Origin: Flavobacterium anhuiense
GTDB taxonomy: Bacteria; Bacteroidota; Bacteroidia; Flavobacteriales; Flavobacteriaceae
Direction: 5' to 3'
NCBI RefSeq assembly: GCF_004151235.1
Contig: NZ_JUIV01000013.1
Coordinates: forward strand, 1 to 64,000
Length of the DNA: 64,000 nt
A model generated the notes under the pieces. That model searched no databases. It saw only the letters and a list, made by a program, of their open reading frames with translations, and was not told the origin of the DNA. The position numbers and the translations under genes were made by a program. Below are positions 8,886-18,365 of the stretch, one piece after another. The number at the start of each line of letters is the position of its first letter. Within the stretch, counting starts at the first letter, position 1.

Positions 8886-9719
8886 CTAGAGTTTTTTGAA
8901 ATCTGTCGGTTTCATGTTTTTACGTTTCTTGAAATAATTGGTCAAATGGCTTTCGTCGGTAAAACCAAATTCGTGCGCAATCTGTTTAATCGGCAATTGA
9001 TTGTTGTGAAATCTTTTTTCGATTAAAGCCAATCTTAAATTATGAATGTATTCGCGATAACTAATGCTGAAAGTTCTTTTAAAATAAGCGCTAAAATAGG
9101 TTTGAGCAATATTAAAATGTTCTGCAATTACTTTTACTTGCACCAATTTTGGCTGATAAATATTCTGATGAATGTAATTGGCAATTTGTTCATTGTCCAA
9201 ATGTTTGGATGTCATTTGCAAGTTCATGCATCTAATCGTTTCTTTAATCAATCCAAAAATCGATAGTATCTGATAGAATACAATTGGCGAATTGGTAACA
9301 TCAGTATATTCTCCATATTTTGTAATGTTCTCAACAGTATTCTTTAGAATAGTTTTGCAAGGTTCGTCAAATTTTAAAACGGTTTCTTTTAAAATCTTAT
9401 CGCGCATGAAACTTTCTGGCGAGTGAATTAGAAATTCATCACAAGTTAGATTTTGCTTCGAATTAAAATAATTATCGGTGAATTTTATAAAAATAAAACG
9501 AGTGCTCTTTTTAATATCAAAGTAATGTTCGTCATCAGGCGAAATCACAAAAAGATCTCCTGCTTTATAGTGAAGCAGATTATTATTTATATGATGAATA
9601 CCGCTTCCTTTTTTGATATAGATGATTTCATAATACGTATGTGTATGCGGAGGAAGATGAAATTTCTCTTCTTCAAATTCATCAAGAACAAGTGTTTTAA
9701 ACTGATTTAATTTCGGCAT
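8886..9719 (-). CDS. AraC family transcriptional regulator (cupin plus double HTH)
   Basis: The 277-residue protein has an N-terminal AraC-type cupin (residues ~15-90, with HLPPHTHTYYEI and a GDLFVISPDDEHYF turn). The C-terminal half holds two helix-turn-helix units: VKVIAEHFNIAQTYFSAYFKR and IKQIAHEFGFTDESHLTNYFKK. It is divergent from the MFS exporter gene with a 103-base shared control region, so it probably regulates that exporter and itself. The inducer is unknown. The 8886 end is close to the metal block but the gene has its own promoter box. Confidence 0.9.
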   Translation of the reverse strand: MPKLNQFKTLVLDEFEEEKFHLPPHTHTYYEIIYIKKGSGIHHINNNLLHYKAGDLFVISPDDEHYFDIKKSTRFIFIKFTDNYFNSKQNLTCDEFLIHSPESFMRDKILKETVLKFDEPCKTILKNTVENITKYGEYTDVTNSPIVFYQILSIFGLIKETIRCMNLQMTSKHLDNEQIANYIHQNIYQPKLVQVKVIAEHFNIAQTYFSAYFKRTFSISYREYIHNLRLALIEKRFHNNQLPIKQIAHEFGFTDESHLTNYFKKRKNMKPTDFKKL

Positions 9720-9744
9720 AACTTAAATATACAATTTTATGTCA

Positions 9745-9752
9745 CAAATTTA
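9745..9752 (-). promoter_or_regulatory. -7 box of the AraC regulator gene
   Basis: TAAATTTG on the minus strand, 25 bases before the start codon. A CTG stands at the position expected for TTG, 19 bases upstream. Confidence 0.45.
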
Positions 9753-9777
9753 CAATTTATTTCTGGGCTAACAGTGT

Positions 9778-9785
9778 TAATTTTG
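9778..9785 (+). promoter_or_regulatory. -7 box of the MFS exporter gene
   Basis: TAATTTTG fits TAnnTTTG and lies 37 bases before the start codon. No clear -33 TTG is seen, which fits a promoter needing an activator such as the divergent AraC protein. Confidence 0.45.
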
Positions 9786-9822
9786 CCTCGTAGAAATCTA
9801 TTCCTTTCTACATTAAATCAAA

Positions 9823-10989
9823 ATGAAAAAAAGTCTTATTGCACTCTCTCTAGGAGGGTTAACTATTGGAATTACAGAATTTGTAATGATGGGATTACTC
9901 CCAGATATTGCTTCAGATATGAAAGTTTCAATTCCGGTTGCTGGATATTTAATTTCGTCTTACGCACTTGGAGTTGTTATTGGAGCACCTTTATTAGTAA
10001 TTGCAGGAAGAAATTATGCACCTAAAAAAATGCTTTTAATTTTAGCCTTAATGCTGGCTGTCTTTAATGCACTATCTATTATTGCTCCAAGTTATGAAGT
10101 GTTATTTGCTTCACGATTTCTTTCTGGACTGCCGCATGGAGCATTCTTTGGTGTGGGAGCGGTAGTTGCAAGCCGTTTGGCAGATAAAGGAAAAGAAGCG
10201 CAGGCCATCTCGATTATGTTTGCTGGTTTAACTATTGCCAATTTAATAGGTGTACCAATTGGGACCTATATTGGACATCATTTTATTTGGCGTTATACTT
10301 TTGTATTGATTGCTTTAGTGGGATTATTAACCTTTTTGGCGATTTATTTATGGATGCCAAATCTTGAAAAAGGAGAAAGTGTAAATATGAAGACACAACT
10401 GCAATTTTTTAAGAAAACCGAAGCTTGGCTTATAATAGGAATTACAGCAATTGGGTTTGGAGGTCTATTTGCATGGATCAGTTACATTGCACCACTATTA
10501 ATTAATGTTTCAAAATTTGCACCAGAAGATGTTTCTACAATTTTAATCTTAGCGGGATTAGGAATGGTGGTTGGTAATTTTGTGGGAGGTAAACTGGCAG
10601 ATCGTTTTTCACCAGCTCCAACAACTCTAGCTTTATTGCTTGTTATGTCTACCGATTTGGTTTTGGTTTACTTTTTCTCATTTAACCAATATATATCTTT
10701 GTTTCTAACTTTCTTAACGGGGGCTATTTCATTCTCAGTAATTGCTCCAATTCAGATGCTGATGATTCGTACAGCAAAAGGAGCGGAGATGATTGCTTCA
10801 GCTTCTCTTCAAGGAAGCTTCAATATTGGTAATGCTTTAGGTGCTTTTCTTGGTGGATTGCCGTTGGCAGCGGGATTCAGCTATTCTTCTCCTAATCTTA
10901 TTGGAGTAGTAATGTCGGTTATCGGAATGATTATTACATTCATATTGATGAGATTACATCAAAAACAGGTTCAGGTTCAGCGGATATAA
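9823..10989 (+). CDS. MFS transporter of the AraJ/YdhP (DHA1) type
   Basis: The 388-residue protein is a 12-helix inner-membrane major facilitator. It begins with GLTIGITEFVMMGLLPDIA and carries SRFLSGLPHGAFFGVGA in helix 4, motifs seen in AraJ, YdeA and YdhP sugar or drug exporters. The length is normal for the family. A canonical GxLaDRxGrk-like loop appears as GGKLADRFSPAP between helices 8 and 9. The substrate is not predictable. The divergent AraC gene is the likely local regulator. A strong terminator follows. Confidence 0.9.
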   Translation: MKKSLIALSLGGLTIGITEFVMMGLLPDIASDMKVSIPVAGYLISSYALGVVIGAPLLVIAGRNYAPKKMLLILALMLAVFNALSIIAPSYEVLFASRFLSGLPHGAFFGVGAVVASRLADKGKEAQAISIMFAGLTIANLIGVPIGTYIGHHFIWRYTFVLIALVGLLTFLAIYLWMPNLEKGESVNMKTQLQFFKKTEAWLIIGITAIGFGGLFAWISYIAPLLINVSKFAPEDVSTILILAGLGMVVGNFVGGKLADRFSPAPTTLALLLVMSTDLVLVYFFSFNQYISLFLTFLTGAISFSVIAPIQMLMIRTAKGAEMIASASLQGSFNIGNALGAFLGGLPLAAGFSYSSPNLIGVVMSVIGMIITFILMRLHQKQVQVQRI

Positions 10990-11010
10990 ATCTAAAATAA
11001 TCAAATTTTT

Positions 11011-11045
11011 AAGCCCTTAACTTTTTGTTTAAGGGCTTTTTTTAT
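11011..11045 (+). terminator. Terminator after the MFS gene
   Basis: AAGCCCTTAA and TTTAAGGGCTT arms flank a 6-7 base loop and are followed by a T-run. Confidence 0.85.
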
Positions 11046-11400
11046 GCTTGTAAATGCGCAAGCTTATAGTCAAAACTACCTTTTCTTTTTCTTTATTGAT
11101 TGTATTTATAGGTAAAATCATTATAAAATTTAAGCTCTTAATAGATTTTTTTTAATTTTTTTTGGCTTGACTTTAACTTTTTAAGTGTAAAAATAACACC
11201 TGATGATTTCGTAATTAACATTCCTGTAATCGATTGTTTTTTTTGCAATAATCGAATCAAATGAACGAATAATAATAATATTTTTAATATTTTAAAGTGA
11301 TATAAATTATACATGTCACATAAAAAGGCGATAAAAATTTTATTATGTAGTTTATTTTGGGATTTTTTTGGCAAATTTTATTTTTCGTTTAAAAAAAATA
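11046..11400. other. AT-rich intergenic region upstream of the SusC promoter
   Basis: No convincing gene lies here. A minus-strand open frame at 11138-11374 has low-complexity Lys/Leu/Ile content, no ribosome site and no family resemblance. The region carries one upstream copy of the AATCGATT operator core (11225-11236) and is otherwise poly-A/T rich, as is usual before PUL operons. Confidence 0.5.
11225..11236. promoter_or_regulatory. Upstream partial LacI-type operator
   Basis: TGTAATCGATTG shares 12 consecutive positions, bar the last, with the perfect palindrome at 11411. Its centre is 186 bases upstream. Confidence 0.4.
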
Positions 11401-11402
11401 TC

Positions 11403-11410
11403 TATGTTTG
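11403..11410 (+). promoter_or_regulatory. -7 box of the SusC/SusD operon
   Basis: TATGTTTG matches TAnnTTTG exactly and abuts the operator palindrome. It gives a leader of about 200 bases before the SusC start. The -33 region is T-rich without a clean TTG. Confidence 0.6.
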
Positions 11411-11457
11411 TGTAATCGATTACAACATTTTTTTGCAATGCTTCGAAATCGATTAAG
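11411..11457. promoter_or_regulatory. LacI-family-type operator palindrome and a second core 33 bases on
   Basis: TGTAATCGATTACA at 11411-11424 is a perfect 14-base palindrome with the central CG typical of LacI-family operators. A weaker copy, CGAAATCGATTAAG, lies at 11444-11457 with its centre 33 bases (about three helical turns) away. The first copy would cover the transcription start, a repression position. No LacI-family gene is in the window. Confidence 0.6.
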
Positions 11458-11620
11458 TAATAAGAAGGAAAAATAAAGCTTGAATAAAGTTTTGTTGAAA
11501 AAATAAATAAATTATTGTTAAATCAAAACCGCAAATGTTAACTATAAAATGAATTGAAAGTAACCACAAAAAACCACTTAAACCAAAAAGAAAAACTTTT
11601 AATAACTTAAACAATCAACC

Positions 11621-14600
11621 ATGAACTTTAAAGAACTATTAAACAAAGGAGCAGATTTTTGCTTTAAACTTGTTTTCTTACTGTGCTTATTGATCGGTAC
11701 TCAAGTATACGCGCAGGGCACAACGATAGAGGGAACCGTGAAAGATGCCGCGGGACTTTCTCTTCCTGGGGTAAATGTCTTAGAAAAAGGAACTAAGAAC
11801 GGAACTTCTACCGATTTTGATGGGCATTACAAAATAAAACTGACCAATCCGAAAGCAGTATTAAGCTTTTCTTTTATTGGGTTTAAAAGCATTGATATCT
11901 CTACAGATGGGAAAACAAAAGTAAATGCAACAATGTCTGAGGATTCTAATAATTTAAATGAAGTTGTGGTAATTGGATATGGAACTTCTAAGAAATCTGA
12001 TTTAACTGGAGCTGTTGCAACTTTCTCGGGAAGTGAAGCTCGTAAAATTCCTGTTCCAAACGTAGCGGAGGCTTTAACAGGGCGTATTGCCGGAGTATCA
12101 GTAAGCAGTTCTGAAGGTTCGCCAGATTCAAATGTTCAGGTTAGAATTCGTGGAAACGGGTCTTTAAGCCAAGACGCTTCTCCATTGTATATTGTAGATG
12201 GATTTCCAGTAAATAATATCAATGATATTTCTTCTTCAGATATTGAAACGATGACCGTTTTAAAAGACGCGTCATCTACAGCAATTTATGGTTCTCGAGG
12301 AGCTTATGGTGTTATTATAGTTACAACTAAAAAAGGTAAAGATGGTAAAATAGCAGTAAACTTCAATATGTTTTATGGGATGAAAAAACTGGCTAATACT
12401 ATCGATGTTACTTCTCCAGAGGATTACGTAAAATGGCAGTATGAATATGCTTTGCTTGATCAAAATGATAAAACTATTTTGAGTAATCCAGTTTCTTATA
12501 CCAAGTATTTTGGTAATTGGCAAGATTATGATATGTACAAAGGCATGAAAGGAAATAACTGGCAGAAACAAGTTTTTGGACGTACAGGAGAAGTACAAAG
12601 CCGTGACTTATCTATTCGTGGCGGAAGTGAAAAAATGAACTATAACTTCAACTATGCGCATTATGATGAAAAAGCAATTATGTTGGGGTCGGACTTTAAG
12701 AGAAATAACTTGTCTCTTGCTTTAAATAGTAAAGCTTCAGATAAAATTGATTTAAGTTTTACAGTACGTTACTCAGATACTGAAATTAATGGTGCTGGTA
12801 TGAATGAACAGAATGAGGCTTCTTCTGCAGATTCTCGTTTGAAAAATATTGTTGGATATGCACCAATTCCTGTTCCAGGTTTAACTACAGATGATACAGA
12901 TGAAGCAGTTTCTAATAATTTAACTCATCCTTTTGTCGCTATTACCGATAACAATCGCCAACAGTTTAGAAAGAACTTCAATACATTAGGAAGTTTTTCT
13001 TGGAAACTTACTTCTGATTTAATTTTTAAAACGGAATTAGGTTTAGATAATTATAATTTTCAAGATTATCGTTTCTATGGACGTACAACGTATTATGTGA
13101 AAAATAATCCAGCGGCAGAAAGACAAGGTATGCCTGCATTGATAATGTCAGATAGAAAAGATACTCGTTTTAGAAATGCAAATACTCTTAACTATGATTT
13201 GAAAAAAATAATGGGAGAAAACCATAGCTTAAAATTTCTTTTAGGAGAAGAGTCTATAAACTATGATAGAAATGATTTGATAAATACAATTCACGGATTA
13301 CCATTGTCTTTTGAGTTAGATGAAGCTAAGAAATTAACTACACAAGGAACACCAGTTTCAGTTGATAATTTCTATTTCCCAGATGATAAATTACTCTCTT
13401 TCTTCGGACGTGCAAATTATGATTATAAAGATCGTTATCTTTTAACAGCGACTTATCGTGCCGATGGTTCAAGTAAGTTCTTAGGAAGTAACAAATGGGG
13501 ATTTTTTCCAGCAGCAGCAGCAGCTTGGAAAATTTCAGGAGAAGAATTTATGAAAAATGCTTCATGGGTTAATTTGCTTAAATTAAGAGTAAGTTATGGT
13601 GAAGCAGGAAACAATAATATTCCGACAGGACAAATGGTACAAAGTTTTGCATCTACTACATCTACATGGATTAATGGAGTAGATAGCTATTGGGCAGCTT
13701 CAAAAACAATGGCTAATCCAGATTTGAAATGGGAAACTACTGTAACACAAAATATTGGTTTAGATTACGATCTTTTCAAAAATAAAGTAACGGGATCTGT
13801 TGAGTTTTATAAAAACAAAACAAAAGACTTGCTAATGAATTTCCCAATTTCTGGAGGTTATGATTATCAGTATAGAAATATGGGTGAAATTCAAAACAGT
13901 GGTGTAGAGGCAACTTTAAACCTTAACTTAATTGAAAGACCTAAATATGGAGTAAGCGTATCATTTAATGCCGCATTCAATACTAACAGAATTAACTCTC
14001 TTGGTGTAATGAAAGATTTTACATGGTCAAGTGGATGGGCTTCTTCTTCAATCACAGCAGATTATCTAGTAAACGTAGGACAACCTCTAGGAATTATGTA
14101 TGGGTATAAAAGTGATGGACGTTATGAAGTTTCAGACTTTGATTATAATGCAGGAACTTATACTTTAAAAACAGGAGTTGCAGATGCTAAAACTGTCGTT
14201 GGTCCAATGAAGCCAGGTGCTATGAAATTAAAAGATATTAATGGTGACAATGTTGTAGATAGCAAAGATCTTACTGTTATAGGAAATGCGAACCCAAAAA
14301 GCACTGGAGGTATGGTGTTAAATGCTAATGCTTATGGATTTGATCTTTCTGCAGCTTTTAACTGGAGTATTGGAAACGATGTATACAACGGAAATAAAAC
14401 AGAATTTTCTACTTCAGTTCCTAATGGACAATATAGAAATTTAGGTTCTGAAATGGCAGATGGAAAAAGATGGACAAATCTTGATCCTAATACAGGACAA
14501 CTAGTAACCGATCCTGCTCAATTGACTGCTTTAAATGCGAATACTACAATGTGGTCTCCATACATGCCTCGTTATGTTTTTACTGATTGGTCTGTTGAAG

Positions 14601-14848
14601 ATGGGTCTTTCTTAAGACTTAACAATTTAAGTTTAGGTTATACTACACCAGATGCTTTAACTTCTGCTTTAGGAGTTTCTAAGTTGAGATTTTACTTGAC
14701 AGCTAGCAATGTTTTTGTTTGGACTAAGTACTCAGGTCAAGACCCAGAAGCTTCAACTAGAAGAGCGACACCGTATACTCCAGGGGTTGATTATTCAGCT
14801 TATCCAAGAAGTAGACAGATGATATTTGGTTTAAACCTTAATTTCTAA
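11621..14848 (+). CDS. SusC/RagA-type TonB-dependent outer-membrane receptor
   Basis: The 1075-residue protein imports oligosaccharides, or possibly peptides, across the outer membrane using TonB energy. It has a signal peptide (cleavage near VYAQG), then a carboxypeptidase-regulatory-like domain (about residues 35-110, GTVKDAAGLSLPGVNV and a FDGHYKI motif). The plug domain follows, with LNEVVVIGYG and the SusC signature SSTAIYGSRGAYGVIIVTTKKG near residue 225. The long beta-barrel ends in FGLNLNF with the C-terminal Phe expected of outer-membrane proteins. The SusD partner starts 20 bases downstream. The substrate cannot be deduced, since no glycoside hydrolase is in the operon. Confidence 0.95.
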   Translation: MNFKELLNKGADFCFKLVFLLCLLIGTQVYAQGTTIEGTVKDAAGLSLPGVNVLEKGTKNGTSTDFDGHYKIKLTNPKAVLSFSFIGFKSIDISTDGKTKVNATMSEDSNNLNEVVVIGYGTSKKSDLTGAVATFSGSEARKIPVPNVAEALTGRIAGVSVSSSEGSPDSNVQVRIRGNGSLSQDASPLYIVDGFPVNNINDISSSDIETMTVLKDASSTAIYGSRGAYGVIIVTTKKGKDGKIAVNFNMFYGMKKLANTIDVTSPEDYVKWQYEYALLDQNDKTILSNPVSYTKYFGNWQDYDMYKGMKGNNWQKQVFGRTGEVQSRDLSIRGGSEKMNYNFNYAHYDEKAIMLGSDFKRNNLSLALNSKASDKIDLSFTVRYSDTEINGAGMNEQNEASSADSRLKNIVGYAPIPVPGLTTDDTDEAVSNNLTHPFVAITDNNRQQFRKNFNTLGSFSWKLTSDLIFKTELGLDNYNFQDYRFYGRTTYYVKNNPAAERQGMPALIMSDRKDTRFRNANTLNYDLKKIMGENHSLKFLLGEESINYDRNDLINTIHGLPLSFELDEAKKLTTQGTPVSVDNFYFPDDKLLSFFGRANYDYKDRYLLTATYRADGSSKFLGSNKWGFFPAAAAAWKISGEEFMKNASWVNLLKLRVSYGEAGNNNIPTGQMVQSFASTTSTWINGVDSYWAASKTMANPDLKWETTVTQNIGLDYDLFKNKVTGSVEFYKNKTKDLLMNFPISGGYDYQYRNMGEIQNSGVEATLNLNLIERPKYGVSVSFNAAFNTNRINSLGVMKDFTWSSGWASSSITADYLVNVGQPLGIMYGYKSDGRYEVSDFDYNAGTYTLKTGVADAKTVVGPMKPGAMKLKDINGDNVVDSKDLTVIGNANPKSTGGMVLNANAYGFDLSAAFNWSIGNDVYNGNKTEFSTSVPNGQYRNLGSEMADGKRWTNLDPNTGQLVTDPAQLTALNANTTMWSPYMPRYVFTDWSVEDGSFLRLNNLSLGYTTPDALTSALGVSKLRFYLTASNVFVWTKYSGQDPEASTRRATPYTPGVDYSAYPRSRQMIFGLNLNF

Positions 14849-14868
14849 TTCAGTTAAATTTTCACAAG

Positions 14869-16662
14869 ATGAAACATAAAATATTAATAGCAGGAATGTT
14901 TGTTGCAAGTTTTTTTACTTCTTGCTCAGATGATTACTTAGATGCCCCAGCAAAATCAACATTAGATGAATCAGTTATTTTTTCTAATGTAGGATTAGCT
15001 GAAGGCGCAATTGATGGAATAAAAATTCCTTTTGCAGAAACTAATTCATACAGAGGTCGTTTTCTTCCTTTTTATGGTATGAATACAGATACAGAATGGT
15101 ATAACTCTTCTCAAACGGTAAGTGATGCGTCAGACTTATGTACTTATGATGCACAGACAGTTAACTCTCAAATGAATACAACTAATAATGCTTGGGCAAT
15201 GATGTATTCTGGTATTGAACGTGCTAATATTGCCATTAGAGGTTTGCGTACTTATGGAAATCCGACACCTGGATCAGATTTAGGATATTTACTTGGTGAA
15301 GCATTAACTTTAAGAGCGATTTATTATGCTGACTTGGTAAAAGCGTGGGGAGATGTGCCTGCACGATTTGAACCATTAAATAATGCAACTTTATATGTTG
15401 CTAAATCAAGTCGTGATGTGATTTATAAGCAAATTATTGCCGATTTAGGTGAAGCTGCAACATTAGTGCCTTGGCCAGGCGGAAGCTCTGCGACTAGTAG
15501 TGTGGAAAGAATTAATAAGGCATTTGTCAAAGGATTCCGCGCTCGTTTGGCAATGGCTGCCAGTGGTTACCAACAATATCCTGACGGTATCAGAAGAAGT
15601 ACAGATCCTGAATTGTCAGTTGCAAATATGTATGCTTTAGCATTAGCAGAATCTCGTTCTGTTATTGCAAGCGGTTCAGCACATTTGGAGCCTTCGTTTG
15701 AAACATTCTGGAAAAAATACAATCAGGAGTACATAGTTGCAGGTGGAGAATCTTTATGGGAAATACCTTTTTCAGACGGTAGAGGGCGTATGTTGTTTAC
15801 TTTTGCTGTAAAACATACAACTAACGACCAATTTCATGCAAATGGGGCTAATCGTGGAGGAACTGCAGGACCACTACCTAATGTTTTTTATGATTATGAC
15901 CAAGAAGATACGAGAAGGGATGTAACATGTGTTCCTTATAAATATGGTACAGCAGTAAATAATGTCGCTAAACAAGAGTTAGGAGCATTAAATACTTGGT
16001 ATTTTGGAAAATATCGTTACGAATGGATGACTCGTTTTGTAACATCAACAAATGATGATGGTGTAAATAAAATTTATATGAGATATGCCGAAGTCCTTTT
16101 AATAGCAGCAGAAGCTGCAAATGAATTAGAAGGCCCAGCTTCGGCAGCTCCATATCTAAAAGAAATTAGAAGAAGAGCATTTCCAGCAGCATCTCAGGCT
16201 GCTAAAGTTGAAAACTATGTAAACTCATTAACTAGTAAAGAAGCAATGTTTAATGCTCTTGTTAATGAAAATAAATATGAGTTTACAGGAGAGATGGAAC
16301 GTAAACAGGCTCTTATACGTTGGAATTTATTAAAAACAAAATTAGATGAGGCTAAAGTGAAAATGAAAAGCTTATCTGATCGTACAGGTGATTATGCTGA
16401 TGTTCCATCAACTTTATACTACAAATATAAATCGGATAATGTGACTTTAGATATTTATGGTCTTAATCGTGGAGAAACTGCAAATCCAGGAGCAGATTAT
16501 TCGCAATTCACATGGACTTGGACTGGCTCTACAGCAGATACTAAAATCAATACCTTATACAAACCAGGGGTTGATCCAAACAATAGACAGTTTTGGCCAA
16601 TTTGGAAAGTTTTTATTGAGGGTAGTAATGGGATGCTAACAAATGATTATGGATACGAATAA
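14869..16662 (+). CDS. SusD/RagB-type surface glycan-binding lipoprotein
   Basis: The 597-residue lipoprotein has a signal II sequence (lipobox FFTSC, lipidated Cys near residue 19). The SusD fold has tetratricopeptide-like helices: an N-terminal SusD-like half (about residues 20-240, with GEALTLRAIYYADLVKAWGDVP) and a C-terminal SusD/RagB half (IYMRYAEVLLIAAEAANEL and the REAKRRA-like EIRRRAFP segment). It caps the SusC channel and binds the substrate at the cell surface. It follows SusC by 20 bases and is certainly co-transcribed. Confidence 0.95.
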   Translation: MKHKILIAGMFVASFFTSCSDDYLDAPAKSTLDESVIFSNVGLAEGAIDGIKIPFAETNSYRGRFLPFYGMNTDTEWYNSSQTVSDASDLCTYDAQTVNSQMNTTNNAWAMMYSGIERANIAIRGLRTYGNPTPGSDLGYLLGEALTLRAIYYADLVKAWGDVPARFEPLNNATLYVAKSSRDVIYKQIIADLGEAATLVPWPGGSSATSSVERINKAFVKGFRARLAMAASGYQQYPDGIRRSTDPELSVANMYALALAESRSVIASGSAHLEPSFETFWKKYNQEYIVAGGESLWEIPFSDGRGRMLFTFAVKHTTNDQFHANGANRGGTAGPLPNVFYDYDQEDTRRDVTCVPYKYGTAVNNVAKQELGALNTWYFGKYRYEWMTRFVTSTNDDGVNKIYMRYAEVLLIAAEAANELEGPASAAPYLKEIRRRAFPAASQAAKVENYVNSLTSKEAMFNALVNENKYEFTGEMERKQALIRWNLLKTKLDEAKVKMKSLSDRTGDYADVPSTLYYKYKSDNVTLDIYGLNRGETANPGADYSQFTWTWTGSTADTKINTLYKPGVDPNNRQFWPIWKVFIEGSNGMLTNDYGYE

Positions 16663-16705
16663 CGAATAGTTGTAGTTAGTGACTTGAAAATTAATAAAGT
16701 ATATT

Positions 16706-18274
16706 ATGAAAACAAAATATAAAGTAAAGGGGTATATTGCTGTTATGTTACTTGCTCTCACTTTTTCAAATTGTGAGACTTTTAATGAGTCTGTTATTGA
16801 AAGTTTAGATGTTAGTAGAGCTTTTTCACCTGTGGGCATCTCTGCTGTAGTTAGAAATAAAACTACAGTCGAATTAAATTGGATGGTTAAAGAAGATGCA
16901 GATCATTATGTTGTAGAAATAAGCGCAGATGATCCTAATTTTAATACAATTTATAAAACTTTGAAAGTTGCTCCAACTGAGCTTCCTGTGCAAGTGGCAT
17001 TAGAAGGAGAAACAGTTTATTCAATAAGAGTAAAATCTGTTAACGCAGCAGGATTAGAAGATTCTAAATGGTCTGTTATTAAGGCTACTACTTTGGCAGA
17101 AGAGCTTTTCTTGCCAATTCAGGACGGCGATGTAGAGGCTAAACAAGTTACATTAAGATGGACTCCTAATAGTAATGTTACGCAGATTGTTGTAAATCCA
17201 GGCGCTATAACACATGCGATTACCCCAGCAGAAAAAACTGCAGGAGTTGCAGTTGTTACTGGATTAACCGCAGAAACAGCTTATACAGCCGAGTTAATGA
17301 ATGGTACTAAGAAAAGAGGTACAACGACATTTACAACCGGAATCGATATTGGAACTGGAATTCTAATTAAACCAGAAGACGATTTGAATGCTAAAATTAC
17401 TGAAGTTGCTTCAGGATCAGTTCTAGTATTAATGCCTGGAGATTATACTGTATTTACAGGCGAGATCGCATTGAACAAATCGATAACACTAAGAGGACTT
17501 CGTACTTACGATAAGCCGAAGTTGCATGTGAAATTTACAGTTAATTCTGGAACAGCAAATCTGTCGTTGATCGATTTAGATTTGGATGGAACAGGAATGG
17601 ATAATGCGGCCGTAATTACTATCTCTGGAGCAAACTCAACTTACGGTGATTTCTTAATTAGCAGCAGTAAAGTACATGATTATACTCGTGCGTTAATTGC
17701 GGCAAACGCAGCTGGTTCTAAATTGTCTTCTTTCACAGTAGATAATAGCATTGTAAAAAATGTAAACACAAATATAGGTGCAGATTTTATCGATTTTAGA
17801 AATACGTATGTTGCAAGTATTGTTCTTAAAAACAGTACATTCGATACTTGTTCGACAGGACGTGACTTTGTAAGAGCAGATGCAGTGGTTTCTCCAAATG
17901 GTTTCTCTGGAACTGGATTAACTACAAATGTTTTAATTGAAAGCTGTACGCTTTATGCTGTTTCAAATACGGTTGCACCAAAGAGAATATTATATGTGCG
18001 TTTTGCAAATAATACCTCAACAGTTAAAAATACGTTGATTACTTCAACAACTGCAATTTATACCAACCAGCCATTGACAACGCAGCCAACATTTAGTAAA
18101 AACTATTATAATGATGCTCCAAGTTTTATAGATGGAACAATTACAAACAATAAAATTGATGCATCGGCAACTACTGCAAATCCGCAGTTTGTTGATCCAG
18201 CAAATGGAGATTTCACAGTTAAAAATCAAACGTTGATTGATAACAATATTGGAGATCCAAGATGGTTAAAATAA
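16706..18274 (+). CDS. Surface lipoprotein with FN3 domains and a DUF4957/DUF5123-like beta-helix
   Basis: The 522-residue lipoprotein has a lipobox near TFSNC (lipidated Cys about residue 23). There are two fibronectin-III-like domains, about residues 40-130 (TTVELNWMVKEDADHYVVEIS) and 130-215 (QVTLRWTPNSNVTQIVV). A right-handed parallel beta-helix of about 230 residues follows, with repeats such as LIDLDLDGTGMDN and FLISSSKVHDY. The tail ends in QFVDPANGDFTVKNQTLIDNNIGDPRW, typical of DUF5123 proteins. Such proteins sit in the SusE/SusF position of PULs, often pectin-related, as glycan-binding proteins. A beta-helix may also indicate lyase ancestry, but I see no lyase catalytic motif. It is the last gene of the operon. 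Confidence 0.85.
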   Translation: MKTKYKVKGYIAVMLLALTFSNCETFNESVIESLDVSRAFSPVGISAVVRNKTTVELNWMVKEDADHYVVEISADDPNFNTIYKTLKVAPTELPVQVALEGETVYSIRVKSVNAAGLEDSKWSVIKATTLAEELFLPIQDGDVEAKQVTLRWTPNSNVTQIVVNPGAITHAITPAEKTAGVAVVTGLTAETAYTAELMNGTKKRGTTTFTTGIDIGTGILIKPEDDLNAKITEVASGSVLVLMPGDYTVFTGEIALNKSITLRGLRTYDKPKLHVKFTVNSGTANLSLIDLDLDGTGMDNAAVITISGANSTYGDFLISSSKVHDYTRALIAANAAGSKLSSFTVDNSIVKNVNTNIGADFIDFRNTYVASIVLKNSTFDTCSTGRDFVRADAVVSPNGFSGTGLTTNVLIESCTLYAVSNTVAPKRILYVRFANNTSTVKNTLITSTTAIYTNQPLTTQPTFSKNYYNDAPSFIDGTITNNKIDASATTANPQFVDPANGDFTVKNQTLIDNNIGDPRWLK

Positions 18275-18296
18275 AATTTCATGGTTAGTTAATAGA

Positions 18297-18331
18297 AAAG
18301 CGGAATACATTTTTGTATTCCGCTTTTTTTA
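18297..18331 (+). terminator. Terminator of the PUL operon
   Basis: Perfect 10-base arms AGCGGAATAC (18299-18308) and GTATTCCGCT (18315-18324), followed by a T-run. Confidence 0.9.
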
Positions 18332-18365
18332 TGAATCTATAATTTTCGCAAAAATGATATCTAAT

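Noticed and set aside
11138..11374. Minus-strand open frame of 78 codons upstream of SusC
   Set aside because: Low-complexity Lys/Ile/Leu composition, no ribosome site, no family resemblance, and lies in the AT-rich PUL control region.
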